Positions 8,599 through 17,576 of a stretch of 64,000 nt of DNA are shown one piece after another; position 1 is the first letter of the stretch, and each line of letters starts with the position of its first letter. Both the position numbers and the translations under genes were made by a program. This DNA is from Cyanobacterium sp. uoEpiScrs1. Its GTDB lineage: Bacteria; Cyanobacteriota; Cyanobacteriia; Cyanobacteriales; Microcystaceae. The stretch spans positions 1,955,040-2,019,039 of the forward strand of contig NZ_OX373462.1 in assembly GCF_947331815.1 (NCBI RefSeq). Reading direction: 5' to 3'. Under the pieces are notes generated by a model. That model saw nothing but the letters and a program-made list of their open reading frames with translations. It was not told where the DNA came from and did no database searches.

Positions 8599-10224
8599 AT
8601 GAGTATTATTGCAAAAATCAACAATATTTTTCCTTCTCTTGAAAAAATTCCTCCAGAATTTCACCTTAAAAATCATATTGAACAACGAGAATATCTAATT
8701 GATGGAAATCTACAGATTTGGGACGGAGAAATGGAGGAATCCTTATCTCCTGTTTATTTGAAAACAGCTCAAGGATTGACTCGTAAAAAAATTGGTGACT
8801 TTCCTTCTTTAGGACAAGAAGCAGCCTTGTCTGCATTGGATGCAGCAGGAAAGGCTTATGATAATGGACGAGGAAAATGGCCGACTATGCCCGTTGGTCA
8901 ACGAATTGAATGCCTTCAAGACTTTGCCTATCGAATGAAGGAAAAACGAGCAGAAGTAGTGAATCTTTTAATGTGGGAAATTGGGAAATCTTATACGGAT
9001 TCCTGTAAAGAATTTGATAGAACCGTTAACTATATTGAAGACACTATTGATGCTCTAAAAAGTTTGGATAGAGTTTCCTCTCGTTTTGAGATTACTCAGG
9101 GAGTTATCGGACAAATTCGCCGTGCACCTTTGGGGATTGTTTTGAGTATGGGTCCTGCTAATTATCCCCTTAACGAAACATTTACTACTTTAATTCCTGC
9201 TTTAATCATGGGCAACACTGTTGTTGTTAAAACTCCCCGTCCAGGGGTGTTGTTGAACTATCCCTTGCTAGAAGCATTTAAAGAAGCTTTTCCTCCTGGA
9301 GTTGTTAACACTATTTATGGTAAAGGTAGAAATATTTCACCTGTATTAATGGAGTCAGGAAGGATAAACGCTTTAGCTTTTATTGGAAGTAGTAAAGCAG
9401 CTAATAATCTTAAAAAACAGCATCCAAAATCTTATCGTCTCAGATCAATTTTAGGATTAGAAGCTAAAAATCCGGGGATTGTTTTACCCCATGCCGATTT
9501 AGATTTGGCAGTCAAAGAATGCATTTTAGGTACCCTATCCTATAATGGACAAAGATGTACTGCAATTAAAATTCTTTTTATCCATACTGCTATTGTTGAT
9601 AAGTTTTTGGATAAATTTATCGAAGCGATAAGTAATCTTAAATTTGGTATGCCTTGGGAAGAAGGAGTCTTCCTAACTCCCATTGCTGAGCCAGGAAAAC
9701 CCCAGTATCTTCAAGACTTAGTGGAGGACGCCAAGAAACATGGGGCTGATGTGATTAATGAGGCAGGAGGAACAATTAACGAAACCTTCTTTTACCCGGC
9801 AGTTCTTTATCCCGTAAATGAACAAATGAAAATTTATTCCGTTGAACAATTTGGACCAGTTGTTCCTATTGTTCCTTTTGATGATATTGAGACTCCTATT
9901 GATTATTTAGTACAGTCAGACTACGGACAGCAGGTGAGTATTTTTGGACAGAATACAGAAGAGCTCGCTCAACTAGTCGATCCCCTAGTCAACCAAGTTT
10001 GTCGGGTTAATTTGAATAGTCAATGTCAACGGGGACCTGATACTTTTCCCTTTACCGGACGGAAAGACTCTGCGGAAGGAACCTTATCAGTTAATGATGC
10101 TCTAAGAGCTTTTTCTATTCGTACTCTAGTGGCAGCTAAAGAAATTGATCTAAACAAACAACTAATTTCTGAAATAGTCAGGGACCATAAGTCTAATTTC
10201 TTATCTACTGACTTCATTTTGTAA
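8599..10224 (+). CDS. gapN: NADP-dependent non-phosphorylating glyceraldehyde-3-phosphate dehydrogenase
   Basis: An aldehyde dehydrogenase superfamily member of 541 aa, most like GapN. GapN oxidises glyceraldehyde-3-phosphate directly to 3-phosphoglycerate and makes NADPH without ATP gain. Visible sites are the oxyanion Asn in GPANYP (N188), the general base in GLEAKNP (E288) and the catalytic Cys in YNGQRCTAIK (C320). The GQRCTA motif is characteristic of GapN rather than general aldehyde dehydrogenases. The N-terminal ~60 residues are longer than in streptococcal GapN. Start ATG 8599. In a symbiont lacking linear photosynthetic electron flow this would be a valuable NADPH source; that role is inference. 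Confidence 0.88.
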   Translation: MSIIAKINNIFPSLEKIPPEFHLKNHIEQREYLIDGNLQIWDGEMEESLSPVYLKTAQGLTRKKIGDFPSLGQEAALSALDAAGKAYDNGRGKWPTMPVGQRIECLQDFAYRMKEKRAEVVNLLMWEIGKSYTDSCKEFDRTVNYIEDTIDALKSLDRVSSRFEITQGVIGQIRRAPLGIVLSMGPANYPLNETFTTLIPALIMGNTVVVKTPRPGVLLNYPLLEAFKEAFPPGVVNTIYGKGRNISPVLMESGRINALAFIGSSKAANNLKKQHPKSYRLRSILGLEAKNPGIVLPHADLDLAVKECILGTLSYNGQRCTAIKILFIHTAIVDKFLDKFIEAISNLKFGMPWEEGVFLTPIAEPGKPQYLQDLVEDAKKHGADVINEAGGTINETFFYPAVLYPVNEQMKIYSVEQFGPVVPIVPFDDIETPIDYLVQSDYGQQVSIFGQNTEELAQLVDPLVNQVCRVNLNSQCQRGPDTFPFTGRKDSAEGTLSVNDALRAFSIRTLVAAKEIDLNKQLISEIVRDHKSNFLSTDFIL

Positions 10225-10247
10225 GTAAATTGTCTAATCGATCCTTT

Positions 10248-10339
10248 ACATCCTTTCTGTTAAAAATTAATACTTATTTTTTAGGTTAACTAAAAAGTGA
10301 TAAAAATTAAATTTTAGTTTTTCTTAATAGAAAGGATGT
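10248..10339. terminator. Nested inverted repeat 3' of gapN
   Basis: An outer stem pairs ACATCCTTTCTGTTAA (10248-10263) with TTAATAGAAAGGATGT (10324-10339), with one mismatch. An inner stem pairs AACTAAAA with TTTTAGTT. It begins 23 bp after the gapN stop and lies between convergent gapN and aspS. Termination is the likely role. Confidence 0.45.
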
Positions 10340-10424
10340 AGTTGGATTTTTACAGCTATTAGAATTCTAGATCTGACTATGATGAATTGTCTATTGTTTA
10401 CTTTTAGAACTTAGATAGAACAAG

Positions 10425-10442
10425 GACTCTTGAGTAAGAGTC
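10425..10442. terminator. Short hairpin 3' of aspS
   Basis: GACTCTT, a GAGT loop and AAGAGTC form a perfect 7-bp stem 60 bp beyond the aspS stop on the minus strand. The following T-content is weak, so the assignment is tentative. Confidence 0.35.
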
Positions 10443-10502
10443 ATATTATGGTTTTATAGATATAATCCTTATTAAGATGACCTCATCACTACTTTGTCTT
10501 AA

Positions 10503-12299
10503 CTATTCGATTTTAGATTCAGGTTGATAAATAGATTTAACCTGCAATTCCTTTAATTGTTTTTCGTCAACAGTAGCCGGTGCTTGTGTTAGTAAACAAC
10601 TTGCTTGTTGGGTTTTTGGAAAAGCAATAACATCTCTTATCGAATCCTCTCGAGCTAATAACATTACTAAGCGATCTAATCCGTATGCAATACCTCCGTG
10701 AGGAGGAGTTCCATACTCAAAAGCCTCTAATAAAAATCCAAATTTGTCGGATATTTCTGATTTAGACAAACCGATGGTTGCAAAAACTTTTTTCTGGATT
10801 TCTTTCTGATGAATTCTTAAACTTCCGCCTCCGATTTCTACTCCGTTATATACTAAATCATAAGCTTGCGCTCTAGCAGTTGTGAGATTATCTAAATCTT
10901 CTGGGTTAGGTGCGGTAAAGGGATGATGTAATGCTTCTAATCGATTTTCATTAGCATTCCATTCAAACATGGGAAATTCAGTAATCCAAAGTAAATTAAC
11001 TTGCTCATGATCAATTAATCCTAATTGTTCTCCAATTACTAGTCGTAATCGGGACAAAGAACTATTAACTATATCTGTCTCTCCCGCTCCGAACAACAGT
11101 AAATCTCCTGGTTTAGCTTGTGTTCTAGCTAATAGTTCAGTTTTTTGCTGTTGGCTTAGATTATCTTTAATTGCCCCAATAGTATCGAGTTTATTGTTAT
11201 TTTTAATCCGAATAAAAGCAATTCCTTTTGCTCCTACATCGGTAGCCTTTTTAAATAAATCTCCTCCAGGTTTAATACTTACATTAGAAATAGTTTCATT
11301 ACCCCCAGGAATCGGTAGAACTTTTACTTTGCCACCATTTTTAACTGCTTCTGCAAAAACTTTAAATCCGCTATCTTTAACAATATCTGAAACATCTACT
11401 AAGGTTAAATTAAAACGAGTATCAGGACGATCTGTTCCATATTTTTCTAAGGCTTCTGTATAGGTTAAACGAGGAAAAGGGCGAGATATTTTAAGGTTCT
11501 TAACAGTCTCGAAAATATAGCAAATTAACTCTTCATTCAAATCTAGAATTTCTTCTTCCGACATGAAACTCATCTCCATATCTAGCTGAGTAAATTCTGG
11601 TTGTCTATCAGCTCGTAAGTCCTCATCTCGGAAACAACGGGCAATCTGGTAGTAGCGGTCACATCCTGATACCATTAATAATTGCTTAAATAATTGAGGC
11701 GACTGGGGTAAAGCGTACCATTGACTGGGGTTAACGCGGGAAGGAACCAAATAATCTCGTGCTCCTTCAGGAGTGGAGCGAGTAAGAATAGGAGTTTCTA
11801 TTTCCATAAATTGCCGTTTATCTTCGAGATAACGACGTATTGCTTTAATAACCTTATGACGTAATTGCAAGTTTTTAGCCATGCGATCACGCCTTAAGTC
11901 CAAGTAACGATATTTGAGACGAACATCTTCTCGTACTGATTCTGTCTCTAAACTTGATATCATAAAGGGAAGTTGCTTATCTACCCTGTTTAGTAGTTCT
12001 ATTGTATCAGCATATATTTCCACTTCTCCAGTAGATAATTTTGAGTTGAGAGATTCTAGAGGACGTCGACTGACACACCCTACTATTTTGACCACATATT
12101 CATTACGTAGGCTTTCTGCATCAGGATAAAAATCGGGAGTTCGCTGAGGATCACTAACAATCTGGATAATTCCTGTGCGATCACGTAGGTCAATGAAGAT
12201 CACACCTCCATGATCCCGTCGGCGATCGACCCAACCAAATAGGGTAACAGTCTTATCAATATCAGTTGCTCGTAGGTCGCCGCAATAATGAGTTCGCAT
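10503..12299 (-). CDS. aspS: Aspartyl-tRNA synthetase
   Basis: A class II synthetase of 598 aa, the bacterial long form. The N-terminal anticodon-binding OB fold starts [10 protein letters not shown] with [20 protein letters not shown]. Motif 2 is [20 protein letters not shown]. The GAD insertion domain lies roughly at residues 290-420. Motif 3 is [13 protein letters not shown] near residue 545. It charges tRNA-Asp in the cytosol. Whether it is discriminating or also makes Asp-tRNA-Asn cannot be decided here. Start ATG 12299. Confidence 0.97.
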   Translation of the reverse strand: MRTHYCGDLRATDIDKTVTLFGWVDRRRDHGGVIFIDLRDRTGIIQIVSDPQRTPDFYPDAESLRNEYVVKIVGCVSRRPLESLNSKLSTGEVEIYADTIELLNRVDKQLPFMISSLETESVREDVRLKYRYLDLRRDRMAKNLQLRHKVIKAIRRYLEDKRQFMEIETPILTRSTPEGARDYLVPSRVNPSQWYALPQSPQLFKQLLMVSGCDRYYQIARCFRDEDLRADRQPEFTQLDMEMSFMSEEEILDLNEELICYIFETVKNLKISRPFPRLTYTEALEKYGTDRPDTRFNLTLVDVSDIVKDSGFKVFAEAVKNGGKVKVLPIPGGNETISNVSIKPGGDLFKKATDVGAKGIAFIRIKNNNKLDTIGAIKDNLSQQQKTELLARTQAKPGDLLLFGAGETDIVNSSLSRLRLVIGEQLGLIDHEQVNLLWITEFPMFEWNANENRLEALHHPFTAPNPEDLDNLTTARAQAYDLVYNGVEIGGGSLRIHQKEIQKKVFATIGLSKSEISDKFGFLLEAFEYGTPPHGGIAYGLDRLVMLLAREDSIRDVIAFPKTQQASCLLTQAPATVDEKQLKELQVKSIYQPESKIE

Positions 12300-12518
12300 C
12301 AGAATTAAATTTTAGTTTTATCAAAAGTTACGTTTTTTTGTTCGGCCTTGCTGAATCAAAAGACGCATTGCCCATTATCACGTATTTAGTTACGTTCGAA
12401 CGCCTTTTTTTAGATCGAGTTAAGATTCAATTATAAAATGTGAAAATTTGTCAAAGATAGAAATATTCTTTAATTCTTATTAAACTTAATACTTTTTGTA
12501 ATTTAATAGCAATAAAAA

Positions 12519-12917
12519 TTAACGAAGAATAAAAAAATAAATTTCTGGGAGATTAATTTGACGTGCCGTCATATTTAATACTTTAAAAACTACACAAGTT
12601 TTGAAAGGTTCTCCTTTAGAATTAACAAAAAGAAAAGCTGATTTCTGAGACTTAAGTCCATTGAGATAAATAGTTAAATAAGGTCTTAATAATGGAGTTA
12701 TAGGAACTAGTTTGTAGGAATTGAATTCTGATCTTGCAATTTTTATTTGGTCAGGATAAATATCGTTAGTTTTTAAGAATAAAATGTCGCTAATTCTTGA
12801 TGAAGTAAAATAGGAGATTGCTACCATTGTTTTATATGGAAGCGGCAGAGTTTCAAGAAATTCCTGAAGTAGAGATTCTTGAGCTAAATTAGGCAAAGAA
12901 GAATCCGACGGATACAT
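12519..12917 (-). pseudogene. Truncated tyrosine recombinase (phage-integrase family)
   Basis: The 132-aa frame matches the catalytic half of a small cyanobacterial tyrosine recombinase. The first catalytic Arg is in TSSRISDILFL. A conserved beta-strand block with Lys and the FVNSKGEPF segment follow. The frame stops at FFILR, where box II (HxxRH) should begin. The box II His is replaced by Phe, and the second Arg context, the His/Trp and the nucleophile Tyr are missing. The DNA beyond the stop does not resume the domain in any frame I could read. It is therefore probably a dead remnant of a mobile or resolution element. Confidence 0.6.
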
Positions 12918-13217
12918 TTTGTTGAGAATTGATAAAGGATATGGAGAGAAAATAAAAATATAAAGAAAAAATTAACACAATGTATACTAACAAGTTTTTT
13001 AAAGTCAAGCTTAGGTAATTATATTGGAAAAGACGTGTCGAGTTGACTGAAATGTTTCTTTCTCATTCTGAAAGTGCTATTATTAAACCAATGAGAATTT
13101 GAGTATCGGTTTTGAGTTTGTTATTAGCATTGACAGGTTTTTCCCGTTTTGTCTTGGCAAGATGCTCTCCGAAATCTAAATATCTCTACACACATTAGTC
13201 GTCAATGGAGACAATCT
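12918..13217. other. Leader region upstream of the RRM protein gene
   Basis: 300 bp without a gene. It is somewhat less AT-rich than other spacers. A TTGACA at 13133 has no convincing -10 partner. RRM genes of this family often have long cold-responsive leaders, so some of it may be 5' UTR. Confidence 0.4.
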
Positions 13218-13511
13218 ATGTCCATTTATGTAGGCAACCTTTCTTACGATGTTACGGAAGATGATCTTAATTCGGTTTTTGCCGAATATGGTTCTGTCAA
13301 AAGGGTTTATGTCCCAACTGACCGAGAAACCGGTCGTATGCGTGGCTTTGCATTTGTTGAAATGAACTCAGTCACTGAAGAAGACAAAGCTATCGAGACC
13401 CTCGATGGGGCTGAGTGGATGGGACGTACTCTTAAGGTCAATAAAGCTAGAGAGCGTGAACAGCGTGGTGGTGGTGGCTACGGTGGTGGACGCGGACGGA
13501 ACCGCTTCTAA
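13218..13511 (+). CDS. RRM-type glycine-rich RNA-binding protein
   Basis: A 97-aa protein with one RNA-recognition motif. RNP2 is IYVGNL at residues 3-8 and RNP1 is RGFAFVEM near residue 43. The short tail is Gly/Arg-rich (RGGGGYGGGRGRNRF). The start is ATG 13218, preceded by GGAG eight bases upstream. A longer frame from TTG 13149 has no ribosome-binding site and adds a non-homologous stretch. Cyanobacterial Rbp proteins are cold-inducible single-strand RNA binders. A good terminator follows directly. Gene name (rbpA-F) cannot be assigned. Confidence 0.92.
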   Translation: MSIYVGNLSYDVTEDDLNSVFAEYGSVKRVYVPTDRETGRMRGFAFVEMNSVTEEDKAIETLDGAEWMGRTLKVNKAREREQRGGGGYGGGRGRNRF

Positions 13512-14100
13512 ACTGCCTGACGTCATTTGCCACACATTAAAGCAGTGTGGCCTTTTTGTGGCTTAACATCTCTTCAGATCAATCCAAATTATATAATTCT
13601 ATTTTCCTAGAGACTTTGTGCGCAACGTCTCTAGGCTATTCCTGAGATTTATCGCTTCACTATAGCAATCAAATAAAAATTCATGGGAAATCCTTTTTCT
13701 TTTTGACTGATATTTCTGTTTTATGAACAATTTTTAGTTGCCATAGATTTAGATACAATATGGTATTTTTGTAGTTGGTTTCAAATTAGAAAATCAAAAA
13801 GTAAAAATTTAAAAAAAACAATACCAATTAGCAAAATCTTGCTTTTAAATACCCGGTAAGCTAATAATTTAAGATAAAGTCTAGATATTAGTTACTTGTT
13901 ATGTAATTCCTGATACTTTTATTTGCTAAAGTCTTTAAATTTATTCATTAATTGATTTAATTATTTATTATTATAAACTTACTTTTTGATGAGATTTTCT
14001 GTTTCCTATTTCTAGACAAATATTTTTTATTAAGGAATTTAACTCAACTTATAATACAGTGAAGGATTGAGATTTTGCTAACTGATGATCAATCAGTAAA
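13512..14100. other. Spacer with terminator and a second hairpin
   Basis: Besides the rbp terminator, a 9-bp hairpin lies at 13606-13635: CCTAGAGAC and GTCTCTAGG around TTTGTGCGCAAC. The remainder is AT-rich with no recognised relic. Confidence 0.5.
13529..13557 (+). terminator. Rho-independent terminator of the RRM gene
   Basis: GCCACAC (13529-13535), a 9-nt loop and GTGTGGC (13545-13551) are followed by CTTTTT. It lies 18 bp after the stop codon. Confidence 0.85.
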
Positions 14101-14724
14101 ATGATTAATAAAAACTATCACCGTTTAATTGTTTTCACCCGTTATCCTGAACCTACAAAAACCAAAACACGCTTGATTCCTACTTTAGGAGCAGATGGTG
14201 CAGCAAAGTTACAGGTTCAACTAACAGAGTACACTATAAAGAAGGTAAAAAAATTAACAAAAGAAATCTCTACCGCCGTTTACTATACAGGAGGTAGTCA
14301 GAAATTTATGGAGAATTGGTTAGGAGATAAATTCAGTTATTGTACTCAGCGTGGAGAAGATTTAGGAAGTAGGATGAGGTCGGCTTTTGAGGACTCCTTT
14401 AAGTTAAGATTTTCCAGAGTAGTCATTATTGGAACTGATTGTCCTGCTCTAAACATAGAAATTCTTGTAAATGCCTTTGAGTCATTAGATAAAAATGATT
14501 TAGTTTTAGGAGAAGCATCTGATGGTGGTTATTATTTAATTGGACTAAAAGAAATTATCCCTGAGTTATTTAAAAATATTCCTTGGGGAACGGATGAAGT
14601 TTTTTCTAAAACCAAAACTATTGCTCAACAACTTGGACTCAATATAGTTGTTCTACCTGTCTTGTCCGATATAGATCGTCCCAAAGATTTAGTAATTTGG
14701 GAGAGTCACAAGAATAATAGATAA
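14101..14724 (+). CDS. TIGR04282-family glycosyltransferase (arsenosugar-type)
   Basis: A 207-aa GT-A-fold protein of the DUF2064/TIGR04282 family. The N-terminal nucleotide-binding block is FTRYPEPTKTKTRL. VIIGTDCPAL (around residue 120) carries the metal-binding Asp, and LGEASDGGYYLIGL is the acceptor-site block. The PWGTDEVF and LPVLSDIDRPKDL motifs are diagnostic. TIGR04282 members are linked to arsenosugar biosynthesis together with the radical SAM protein ArsS, which is also in this window but 28 kb away. Substrate is inferred from family association. Confidence 0.82.
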   Translation: MINKNYHRLIVFTRYPEPTKTKTRLIPTLGADGAAKLQVQLTEYTIKKVKKLTKEISTAVYYTGGSQKFMENWLGDKFSYCTQRGEDLGSRMRSAFEDSFKLRFSRVVIIGTDCPALNIEILVNAFESLDKNDLVLGEASDGGYYLIGLKEIIPELFKNIPWGTDEVFSKTKTIAQQLGLNIVVLPVLSDIDRPKDLVIWESHKNNR

Positions 14725-14799
14725 AAATGACGCTTCTTCTAATTTCGGAACGGCTACAATAACAAGTAAAATGCTAGTAACAATAATTGGTATGAAGAA

Positions 14800-15924
14800 T
14801 TACTCCCATAAACGCCGACGGGGTAGACCTTGTAGTCGTTGATGGGTATCTTGTAATAGTTTAGGGATGTTTAATTTTTCAGGACAACGAGGAAGACAAT
14901 CACCGCATTCGTTACAGTAGCTGCATTGATTTCCTGGAAACCAATGAGCAGCATTTCCGAACATTTTATAACGATATTTAGCAAAATCAATCATATCATA
15001 AGCAACGGCAAGATTACGCAACCGTAATGCTTCAGGAATGTTAATGGTTTCAGGACAAGGAAGGCATTGATAACATTGACGACAATAATCGCTTCCTAAA
15101 GTTATTTCTATGTGAGTTTCTAAACGTTGAAAGACTTCAATTTCACTTAAAGTAAGAGGCACCACATCTGACTCTGGAAGACAAGCTAATTCTTTGGGGT
15201 TTGCTGCTCCTACACTTAAAGTGGTTATGCGGTGGTCACTCAATAAAAACCGGTAAGTTAATTCTAAAGGAGAAAACGGCTCACATAAACGTCGTAAGCG
15301 GCTTGGTGGGGTATAAAGACAACCCCCTTTGTCTCCAGGAGAAATGATAAATATTCCCAGATTCCTTTGAGCTGCTAAGATAATTGCGGGCGCATTGCGT
15401 TGAAAAAAATAATAATAATGAAGATTAACAAATTCAAATAAATCTGTTTCGATTGTTTCTAAAATCAAGTCTAAACTACCATGAGTTGAAAATCCAAGAT
15501 GACGAACTCTTCCATCGTCCAATGCTTTTTCTAATGTCGTCCAACATCCATTAGGCTGGGTAAGCCAACGAAGATGTTCCCATGTGTTAATTCCATGAAT
15601 TGCTAAACAGTCAAGGTAATCCACTTGAAGACATCTTAAAGACTCATCTAGCCACTGATCCATCTGGTCGGGGTCAGGAGTTGGTGGTAATTTTGTTGTG
15701 ATATATAGTTTTTCCCTACAGATTAGAGATTGCTGGACTAGAAACTGTCCTAAGTAGCGTTCACTGTGTCCATAACCTTTTGCCGTTTCGAAATGATTAA
15801 TGCCTAGGTAGATCGCCTGTTCAATAGTTTGTCTGAAGATAGTCTCAGAAGACAAACAGCGCATGGTCCCTAGGGAGAAAACAGATAAGAGTAAATTGGT
15901 TTTACCAAAACGTCGATAGAGCAT
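14800..15924 (-). CDS. Aldo/keto reductase with C-terminal 4Fe-4S domain
   Basis: 374 aa. An N-terminal AKR barrel (MLYRRFGKTNLLLSVFSLGTM, with ETAKGYGHSE in place of the usual catalytic-Tyr segment) spans about residues 1-270. The C-terminal ~100 residues carry two Cys clusters, CRQCYQCLPCPE and CSYCNECGDCLPRCPE, typical of ferredoxin-like iron-sulfur binding. This domain order is common in cyanobacterial 'predicted oxidoreductases of the AKR family'. The physiological substrate is unknown. It is cytosolic, and DUF151 lies 50 bp upstream on the same strand, so the two may be co-transcribed. Confidence 0.85.
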   Translation of the reverse strand: MLYRRFGKTNLLLSVFSLGTMRCLSSETIFRQTIEQAIYLGINHFETAKGYGHSERYLGQFLVQQSLICREKLYITTKLPPTPDPDQMDQWLDESLRCLQVDYLDCLAIHGINTWEHLRWLTQPNGCWTTLEKALDDGRVRHLGFSTHGSLDLILETIETDLFEFVNLHYYYFFQRNAPAIILAAQRNLGIFIISPGDKGGCLYTPPSRLRRLCEPFSPLELTYRFLLSDHRITTLSVGAANPKELACLPESDVVPLTLSEIEVFQRLETHIEITLGSDYCRQCYQCLPCPETINIPEALRLRNLAVAYDMIDFAKYRYKMFGNAAHWFPGNQCSYCNECGDCLPRCPEKLNIPKLLQDTHQRLQGLPRRRLWE

Positions 15925-15974
15925 ACTAGTATTTGCCTACCAGGTAAAAAGCTAAGAGTAAATTATGTTTACTA

Positions 15975-16490
15975 CTACCCATGCTCGTTATTATCTTCTG
16001 ACACCTCTCCCCGTCGTTGAATTAAATCCTCTGGACATAGATTCTCTACAAATTCACGAAAGGCACGACGTTCCTCTTCATCTGCATCTCGGTTCACAGG
16101 AATCGACGCATTGGCAATTACTTCTTCTACTACCCAGATAGAACTCCCTGTGCGTAAGGCAATAGAAATAGCATCAGAGGGACGACAATCAATTTCTTTT
16201 TTAGTTTCCCCTTGGTGTAAACATAGCACAGAATAAAATGTTTTGTCTTGAAGAGAATGGATAATAATACGATCTAACTCCATTCCCCACGCTTGAAATA
16301 AATTGACAATTAGATCATGGGTTAAAGGACGAGGAGGAGTCTGGTTTTCCAAAGCCACAATAATGGATTTTGCCTGATTTTGCCCAATAAAAATAGGAAG
16401 AGCACGACGTTTAGAAGCATCTTGGAGTAATACGATGGGACTTCGGGTAACGGCATCTAAGGCGATTCCAGCAACGTTCATTTCAATCAT
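15975..16490 (-). CDS. Bifunctional nuclease family protein (BFN, DUF151)
   Basis: 171 aa with the full BFN domain. It starts MIEMNVAGIALDAVTRSPIV; ATG 16481 is an equally possible start. It continues with LPIFIGQNQAKSI, ENQTPPRPLTHDL and DCRPSDAISIALRTGS, the characteristic conserved blocks. Plant and bacterial members show RNase and DNase activity in vitro. The role in cyanobacteria is unknown. A UVR-like tail is absent; it ends in an acidic EDNNEHG segment. Confidence 0.88.
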   Translation of the reverse strand: MIEMNVAGIALDAVTRSPIVLLQDASKRRALPIFIGQNQAKSIIVALENQTPPRPLTHDLIVNLFQAWGMELDRIIIHSLQDKTFYSVLCLHQGETKKEIDCRPSDAISIALRTGSSIWVVEEVIANASIPVNRDADEEERRAFREFVENLCPEDLIQRRGEVSEDNNEHG

Positions 16491-17222
16491 TTGCCGATCC
16501 TCATTTAATCTTGAGCTTTAAGTATTTTTCCTACGTTATTCAACTTTAGAGGAAACCAGATTGCTTAAGTGAAGTTTTTAAGACTTCTGTCTAACTTGTT
16601 AAGCAATTGGGTACATTCACAGTATGCCCAAAAAAGAGAAGGATTAGAGCGTTCTCTTTTTCAGAGTTCTTAGTTGAATTGTAAAGTTTTGCCAAGGTTA
16701 CCATTTATATCGAGATATGATTGTACAGCAATAAGCCAAAGAAACTGTTAATTACTGATTTTACTTTGTAGAGTAAGTTCTTCCATCCATAAGTGACGAT
16801 TTAGCTGCAAAACTGTGCGAAGGAACTTGCAATGTTTAAACTATGGCTAAAAATACAGTAGTCACCAAATATTTTTGACAATCACAAAAAAAATCTTAAG
16901 AAAACTATCAGTTGATTTTGATTTTTTATACGGTTCGCTAGAATAAAGACAGTGAAATTGCTATCACTATCTAGTATTTAGTCAAGTAAAACAAACTTGA
17001 CTGAGCCTTGGGAAAGACTTATAAATTGACCTATCACTTTATTACGGAAAAGATTTGTTCAGATACTTTGAGCTGATTAGATTTGTATCAACCGTGATTA
17101 TAAAATACCTGATACTGAATCAATCTTATTAGTTTTCTGTCTATAAAATATGGTAAATAGTGAATTTATTAGAAAAATAAAGCTAAAAAAACATTATTAG
17201 TTAAACTATGCAATAAATTTCA
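16491..17222. other. Spacer with a possible structured RNA
   Basis: AT-rich spacer upstream of the BFN gene. It holds the nested hairpins at 16561-16661 (listed separately) and an 8-bp hairpin at 16980-17002 (AGTCAAGT, AAAACAA loop, ACTTGACT). No intact protein frame is present. Confidence 0.5.
16561..16661 (+). ncRNA. Candidate structured RNA or leader
   Basis: TTGCTTAA (16561-16568) pairs with TTAAGCAA (16599-16606) around an inner GAAGT/ACTTC stem. After 24 nt comes AAAAAGAGAA with TTCTCTTTTT (16631-16661), a terminator-like hairpin ending in a T-run. Two stacked hairpins with a terminal T-run in a gene-free spacer suggest a small RNA. It could equally be the 5' leader or a terminator for the minus strand. 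No known RNA family was recognised. Confidence 0.35.
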
Positions 17223-17537
17223 TGAATTTAAAGGAATTTATAACTCATAAATGAGGCGATACTTTCAAATTGCTACTTATTAACGATGAGTTGCCTAAAT
17301 ATATTGTTGGTGAAACTGATGTGGCTTTTACATTTAATAAAAATGCAGTTCATGAGTTAGGATATTAAACCAAAGCTGTTCTTGACAACTACGTCTTTTA
17401 GCTGATTACTTCTCAAGAATAGTTGGATAGTATAGGATATCATATATGGTTACAATATAAGGATTATGATGCTGTGTTTATAATAAGCAAAACTAAAAAA
17501 TATCAACTATTTATTTGTTCTGTATATTCAAAATAGA
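17223..17537 (+). pseudogene. Dead gene upstream of hemN, family unknown
   Basis: One frame starts with ATG (MNLKEFITHK) and runs ~105 codons of natural protein sequence: GDTFKLLLINDELPKYIVGE, TKAVLDNYVF, LDSIGYHIWLQYKDYDAVFI, KYQLFICSVYSK. It is interrupted by TGA, TAA, TAG and TAG. Every stop is one transition from Trp, Gln, Gln and Gln. No frameshift is needed. It ends 40 bp before hemN on the same strand, so it may once have been the first gene of a hemN operon. I do not recognise the family. Confidence 0.6.
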
Positions 17538-17576
17538 AGACCTCTTTAAAGAACCTTTACAATGTAATTTATCTCT

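Noticed and set aside
12328..12437. 36-codon protein-like + strand segment (LAESKDALPIITYLVTFERL) upstream of aspS
   Set aside because: No start, no family and short. It overlaps the region that must hold the aspS promoter.
17223..17537. Possible stop-codon recoding (TAA/TAG as Gln, TGA as Trp)
   Set aside because: All housekeeping genes here end at normal TAA/TAG/TGA and none uses them internally. The pattern is confined to relics, so pseudogene decay explains it.
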